From: Facilibium subflavum
Lineage (GTDB): Bacteria; Pseudomonadota; Gammaproteobacteria; Francisellales; Francisellaceae
DNA: 50,967 nt
NCBI RefSeq assembly: GCF_003574485.1
Contig: NZ_QLIT01000002.1
Location: 1-50,967 of the forward strand
Direction: 5' to 3'
Part shown: positions 47,288-50,967 of the stretch, piece after piece
Layout of the letters: every line of letters starts with the position of its first letter
Position numbering within the stretch: the stretch's first letter is position 1
Translations under genes and position numbers: made by a program
Notes under the pieces: generated by a model
The model's database searches: none
Seen by the model: only the letters and a program-made list of their open reading frames with translations
Told to the model about the DNA's origin: nothing

Positions 47288-49063
47288 ATGTGGAATAGAA
47301 TTAAGCAGCAATTTAAAACAAAAAAAAATCCCATGGCCTTGCATAAAAGTCATGCTAAACCAGTCATGTTTTCTCAAGATGCTGTTATGAGCATATCTGA
47401 TTTGCCTTTTAGTATTGATAAAATATTACTTTTAGATAACGAATATGGTATAAGGGCTGAAAAATATGATTTAGCATCTTTTCTTTTTGTTAAGTCAAAA
47501 AATAGAAATGACAGTAGCGATAGTATATTTATTTTGCAATCACCCACAATGTCACAAAAGGCACATAATCAGCTAAATAAGTATAAATATGAAATATTTA
47601 AGAAAACAGAGTATAAGCATACAAAAACGTATACAGTGGCACCAAATGTTCTTCGTCGACTATTTGAAAAATATTCTAAACAGGGAGCGCCATCACATTC
47701 TGATTTAATTAGTTATTTTGATAAAATTATCACTGCTGCAGTTACGTTAAATGCATCAGATGTGCATATAAAAGTAATGCAGGATTCAGCAGATATTTCA
47801 ATGCGAATTGATGGGGAGGTTTTTCATCACTCTCGTCATGATGCTGAACATATCCATCGAATGGTCCTTGCTGTATACAATGGCCAAGGAGCGGAAGGGC
47901 AAAAGGATCAACAGTTTGATCTAGGAGAAAAACAACAAACAATTATTGAAAGACGTATTAAAAATAAAGTCTATCGTATTCGGTTTATGTCTTCAAAAGT
48001 TGTTTCTGAGAGTAATGAGGATTTGCATCAACGTTATTATATTGTTGCATTAAGGTTATTATCTTGTGATGCCAGTGATATAAAAAAAATAGATGATTTA
48101 GGCTATACTTTAAGCCAGTTACAAATCCTTAAGCGAGTTTCTTACGCACCACACGGTGGAATTATCTTTTCTGGCACAACTGGCTCAGGAAAATCGACCT
48201 CTTTGGCAAGTTTAATTAGTGAAATTGTTGCTTCCTCAAAGGGGCGGAAAAAAATTATATCGGTTGAATCACCTGTTGAATATGTTATTGAAGGCGTTGA
48301 CCAGTTGATTATTAATGAAACAGCAGGGATGAGTGAAGAAGAGATAACTACTGAATTTGATAAGACCCTAAAGGCTTTAATGCGTTTAGATCCAGATGTT
48401 ATATATTGTAATGAAATACGTAACAGTAATACAGCAGATTTTTCACAAAAAGCGATTCAATCTGGGCACTTATTTTTATCAACGGTTCACGCTCAGTCTG
48501 CCTTAGGCGTAGTAGATAGGCTTGCGAATATCAATATGGATATTAACTTGTTATGTGGTGTTGGTTTTTTGCAGCTTATTGTTCAGCAAACACTCATTCA
48601 GAAGTTATGCCTGCATTGTAGCCTTACTGTTGAACAAATAAAAGAGTTCAAAAAAGAGGACGCACAGTTAGCTTTACTAATTAGTCGTATGAATAAAGTA
48701 TTTGTTAAGTATGGTTTGCAAAAAGAAAAGATTAATCAGGTACGCTTTAGAAATGAAAGTGGTTGCAAAGCATGTAATGAAAGTGGTGTTGCTGGCCGTA
48801 CTGTTGTCGCAGAAATGTTGCTTCCTGATACAGAGATACTTGAGTGCATTCGGCAAAGAAAATCAGTAGAGGCTTATAAAATATGGCGTCAAAATGGTAA
48901 TAATACAATTTTAGAGCATGCCTTAAACAAAATGTTTAATGGTGAAATATGCCCTTATGCAATAGAAACAAGACTTGGCTTATTAGATTCAGATATTACA
49001 AGAGAGGGCTTTGATTATAAGACATATCATCATATATATACAACAATGACAGGTGAACAATAG
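47288..49063 (+). CDS. pilQ: PilQ-type assembly ATPase of the type IVb pilus (GspE family)
   Basis: Hexameric cytoplasmic ATPase powering pilin extension, 591 residues. An N-terminal domain of about 120 residues precedes the GspE core: LNASDVHIKV (Asp-box region), Walker A GTTGSGKS (296-303), Walker B in DPDVIYCNEIRN (374-378) and His-box STVHA (398-402). The core ends in a four-Cys zinc motif: KLCLHC near 437 and GCKACNESG. The Walker B carries CNEIR where GEIRD is usual. A TAGGTGA site precedes the ATG. PilR overlaps its stop by 1 nt. Confidence 0.93.
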   Translation: MWNRIKQQFKTKKNPMALHKSHAKPVMFSQDAVMSISDLPFSIDKILLLDNEYGIRAEKYDLASFLFVKSKNRNDSSDSIFILQSPTMSQKAHNQLNKYKYEIFKKTEYKHTKTYTVAPNVLRRLFEKYSKQGAPSHSDLISYFDKIITAAVTLNASDVHIKVMQDSADISMRIDGEVFHHSRHDAEHIHRMVLAVYNGQGAEGQKDQQFDLGEKQQTIIERRIKNKVYRIRFMSSKVVSESNEDLHQRYYIVALRLLSCDASDIKKIDDLGYTLSQLQILKRVSYAPHGGIIFSGTTGSGKSTSLASLISEIVASSKGRKKIISVESPVEYVIEGVDQLIINETAGMSEEEITTEFDKTLKALMRLDPDVIYCNEIRNSNTADFSQKAIQSGHLFLSTVHAQSALGVVDRLANINMDINLLCGVGFLQLIVQQTLIQKLCLHCSLTVEQIKEFKKEDAQLALLISRMNKVFVKYGLQKEKINQVRFRNESGCKACNESGVAGRTVVAEMLLPDTEILECIRQRKSVEAYKIWRQNGNNTILEHALNKMFNGEICPYAIETRLGLLDSDITREGFDYKTYHHIYTTMTGEQ

Positions 49064-50181
49064 TGAATTTCTTAATCAAAAATAAAAGTGTTACAAACAT
49101 GCATACAACAAAAGCTGATAGTAAATATAACCCTCTGAAAATAAAGGGACTAAAAGTCCAGTTTAATTTGAAAAGAAGGTTGGAAATTTATGAGTTAATT
49201 GAAATGATTTTAGATTCTGGTGTGAGTATTGAAGATAGCTTGAGGCAAATAATTTCCAACTACAAGGCAAATAAGCAATCATTTTTAGATCAAAATTTAC
49301 TTATTATTGAAATTTTAGAGGATGTTTATTATCGTTATACACACTTAGGGTTGACCTTTGTTAGCGCCTTTTCACTTTATATCCCTAAGGATGAGCTAAT
49401 GATTCTTTCATCTAATAGGGATGTTAAAAAGTCTTTAGCAGCAGCAAGGAAAATTGGGAAAAAACTACAACGATTAAAACAAGAAATTTTTAAAAGTTTA
49501 GTAAAACCAGTTATTTACCTAGGGGCTCTTATTGGAATGATTTTATTTTCAAGCTTTATGTTATTACCGACGATAGTAAGTTCTATACCTAAGGAGATGC
49601 TTCCGACATTTACAATGACTTTTTATCACTTTAATTTATTTATTGGTAACCACCTTATCATATTTTGTATCTTTATTATTATACTGATTTTTGTCTATCA
49701 ATATACTTCGTCACGTGTGTGTCATCCAATTCGGCTAGCAGTGCTAGACAAGTTACCGCCTTTTTCTATTTATAAGAATATACAGGCAATAAAGTTTATG
49801 ATAACGCTCTCAACGATGTTAAGTAATAAAAATAACTCCATTGTTCATGCAATGGACCATATTGGCCATAACGCTAATACTTATTTAATGTATTATATTA
49901 AAAAAATATCGACCGCATTACATGTGGGGTATAACTCTGGTGATGCATTAGTACGGTCAAATCTATTTAATAAAAAAGTATCAAGCCTTTTAGCTATCTA
50001 TTCTAGCCTAGGGAAATTTGAATTTGGTATACACCAACTAGCAGATAACTATCTTGAGCGGCAGATTACTTTGATAAAACGCATATTTAGTCTTGTCAAT
50101 ACCCTATCAATGGCTTTGACGGCTTTATATATCGTGTGTTTTATGTGGGCGATTTATGCCATTGGCATCAATGCTGTCTAA
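49063..50181 (+). CDS. pilR: PilR-type inner-membrane platform protein (GspF/T2SF family)
   Basis: Platform protein that couples the ATPase to pilin polymerisation, 372 residues. Two T2SF halves, each with a cytoplasmic helical segment, are separated by membrane segments near 155-175 and 195-220 and one at the C-terminus (about 345-370). The motifs LDSGVSIEDSLRQIISNY and ISTALHVGYNSGDALVRS match GspF halves. The GTG start follows AGGTGAAC and overlaps the pilQ stop (TAGTG). Confidence 0.9.
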   Translation: MNFLIKNKSVTNMHTTKADSKYNPLKIKGLKVQFNLKRRLEIYELIEMILDSGVSIEDSLRQIISNYKANKQSFLDQNLLIIEILEDVYYRYTHLGLTFVSAFSLYIPKDELMILSSNRDVKKSLAAARKIGKKLQRLKQEIFKSLVKPVIYLGALIGMILFSSFMLLPTIVSSIPKEMLPTFTMTFYHFNLFIGNHLIIFCIFIIILIFVYQYTSSRVCHPIRLAVLDKLPPFSIYKNIQAIKFMITLSTMLSNKNNSIVHAMDHIGHNANTYLMYYIKKISTALHVGYNSGDALVRSNLFNKKVSSLLAIYSSLGKFEFGIHQLADNYLERQITLIKRIFSLVNTLSMALTALYIVCFMWAIYAIGINAV

Positions 50182-50227
50182 GCGAAATAACACGAAAGTA
50201 ACAATAAAACTAAAATAGGAGAAAAAA

Positions 50228-50824
50228 ATGAAACAAATGAAAAATAATAAAGTATTATTACGTAAGCGAAACCATTTAGGTTCTTATAGTAGGCAAAAAG
50301 GTTATTCGCTGGTAGAGCTAATGATTGTTTTGGCTGTTATTGCAGGCTTAATCGCAGTAGTTGTAGTCACAGCCAGATCACTATGGGCATCCTCTAAGTC
50401 AACAACAATGTATGATAGCGTTATTCAGCTTGAGCAGAATGTCAAATCATTATATACAAACGCCTCAGGTGTGACAGATTATACAAATATAAAGGTTGCT
50501 GATGTCATTGGGGCAGATGCAGTGCCGTCTACGTTACCCATAGATGATGGTAGCAAGTCAGGCGCTGCTACTATTGAAACCATTTGGGGAGAAGATACCA
50601 GCATTGATTTGACTGCTGGGACCCCAAAATCTGTTTTAGAGTTAACGATTAAAGGTGTACCGACTGGTGCATGTACTGACTTGGTTGGAAAACTTTACCC
50701 TATATCTCAACAAGCGCGAGATGTCAGTAGTGGCCAAACAGCTGCAGCTATGGCTGCAGAGTGTAAAAGTGGAAGTTTTACCGTTGATTTGCCAAGTCAG
50801 ATGAAAGTAACAAAGTCGTCATGA
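50228..50824 (+). CDS. pilS: PilS type IVb major prepilin
   Basis: A 198-residue prepilin. The leader is 25 residues, long as in type IVb pilins, ending in KG, and prepilin peptidase would cut between G25 and Y26. The mature protein starts YSLVELMIVLAVIAG with Glu at +5. The globular region has a likely disulfide pair C149 and C179, as in type IVb pilins. AGGAG lies 6 nt before the ATG. Identification as PilS/TcpA-type is firm; whether it is the major pilin is inferred from position. Confidence 0.9.
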   Translation: MKQMKNNKVLLRKRNHLGSYSRQKGYSLVELMIVLAVIAGLIAVVVVTARSLWASSKSTTMYDSVIQLEQNVKSLYTNASGVTDYTNIKVADVIGADAVPSTLPIDDGSKSGAATIETIWGEDTSIDLTAGTPKSVLELTIKGVPTGACTDLVGKLYPISQQARDVSSGQTAAAMAAECKSGSFTVDLPSQMKVTKSS

Positions 50825-50843
50825 AAAGGTAGTAGTATTTTAG

Positions 50844-50967
50844 ATGAGGAACTTAAACAGTAAACAGAGTGGCTTTATGCTGCTAGAAGTAATGATTGCC
50901 GTAGCTGTTGTAAGTGTAATAATTACAATGTACTATTTACACCTGAGATATACTCGAATTTGGTGTA
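50844..50967 (+). CDS. Second prepilin-like protein (possible PilV, 3' end beyond window)
   Basis: The visible 41 codons start MRNLNSKQSG, with a cleavage site between G10 and F11, followed by FMLLEVMIAVAVVSVIITM with Glu at +5, a hydrophobic helix typical of pilins. In R64 a minor pilin with variable tip, PilV, follows PilS within the operon, so it may be PilV; the short leader also resembles other minor pilins. The remainder of the gene is cut by the window edge, so the class is unresolved. Confidence 0.75.
   Translation, partial: MRNLNSKQSGFMLLEVMIAVAVVSVIITMYYLHLRYTRIWC

Noticed and set aside
1-50967. CRISPR arrays, tRNA or rRNA genes
   Set aside because: No regularly spaced repeats, cloverleaf-like sequences or rRNA-like conserved stretches were found; every intergenic gap is under 300 nt.

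Overview
The window reads as the chromosome of an AT-rich gammaproteobacterium. The evidence is the company of families typical of that class (BamD, RdgC, TusE, YciB, YciO, CysZ, LplA, TldD, ubiquinone UbiD) together with AT-rich codon use. The eukaryote-type OMP decarboxylase and an ankyrin-bearing helicase fit host-associated or aquatic relatives of the Francisella/Legionella/Coxiella type, but that placement is inference. I saw no rRNA, tRNA, CRISPR array or complete insertion sequence.

Layout. (1) 1-9450, catabolism and transport. A BCCT transporter (cut by the left edge) follows a compact histidine-utilisation operon transcribed leftward as hutG-hutU-hutH-hutI. An amino-acid permease diverges from it, and a FUSC-type membrane protein follows. 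(2) 9649-15000, a mosaic of pyrF (eukaryote-like), a two-gene RloA/RloB (AbiL-like) defence pair, a Wzx-like flippase, tusE and a LysE-type exporter. (3) 15015-19148, a tight leftward operon lgt-thyA-serA-tilS. (4) 19341-24448, a rightward run fur-recF-SIMPL protein, followed by a three-part protein with a RelE-like N-terminus, a UvrD-type helicase and an ankyrin repeat. (5) 24445-42349, housekeeping genes: a DMT exporter, ubiD, rluD with an unusual Asp-rich tail, bamD, rdgC, mpg, an NTF2-like protein, cysZ-lplA, a D,D-carboxypeptidase and ftsI, tyrS with a small membrane protein, a lipoprotein with a PDC-type sensor domain, yciB, yciO, tldD and a second FUSC protein. (6) 42456-50967, a hairpin and a truncated ISAs1-family transposase at the edge of an R64/TCP-like type IVb pilus operon. 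That operon holds a TcpQ/PilL-like protein, secretin PilN, PilO, PilP, ATPase PilQ, platform protein PilR, major prepilin PilS and a second prepilin-like protein cut by the right edge.

How the genes work together. HutH, HutU, HutI and HutG form the complete four-step route histidine to urocanate to imidazolone propionate to formiminoglutamate to glutamate, with a permease on the divergent promoter. The pilus genes supply outer-membrane channel, alignment proteins, motor, platform and pilin in the R64 order. The RloAB pair is a probable phage-defence cassette. The strongest candidates for something under-described are the RelE-like/helicase/ankyrin protein (21746-24448) and the chromosomal type IVb pilus locus beside an IS remnant.
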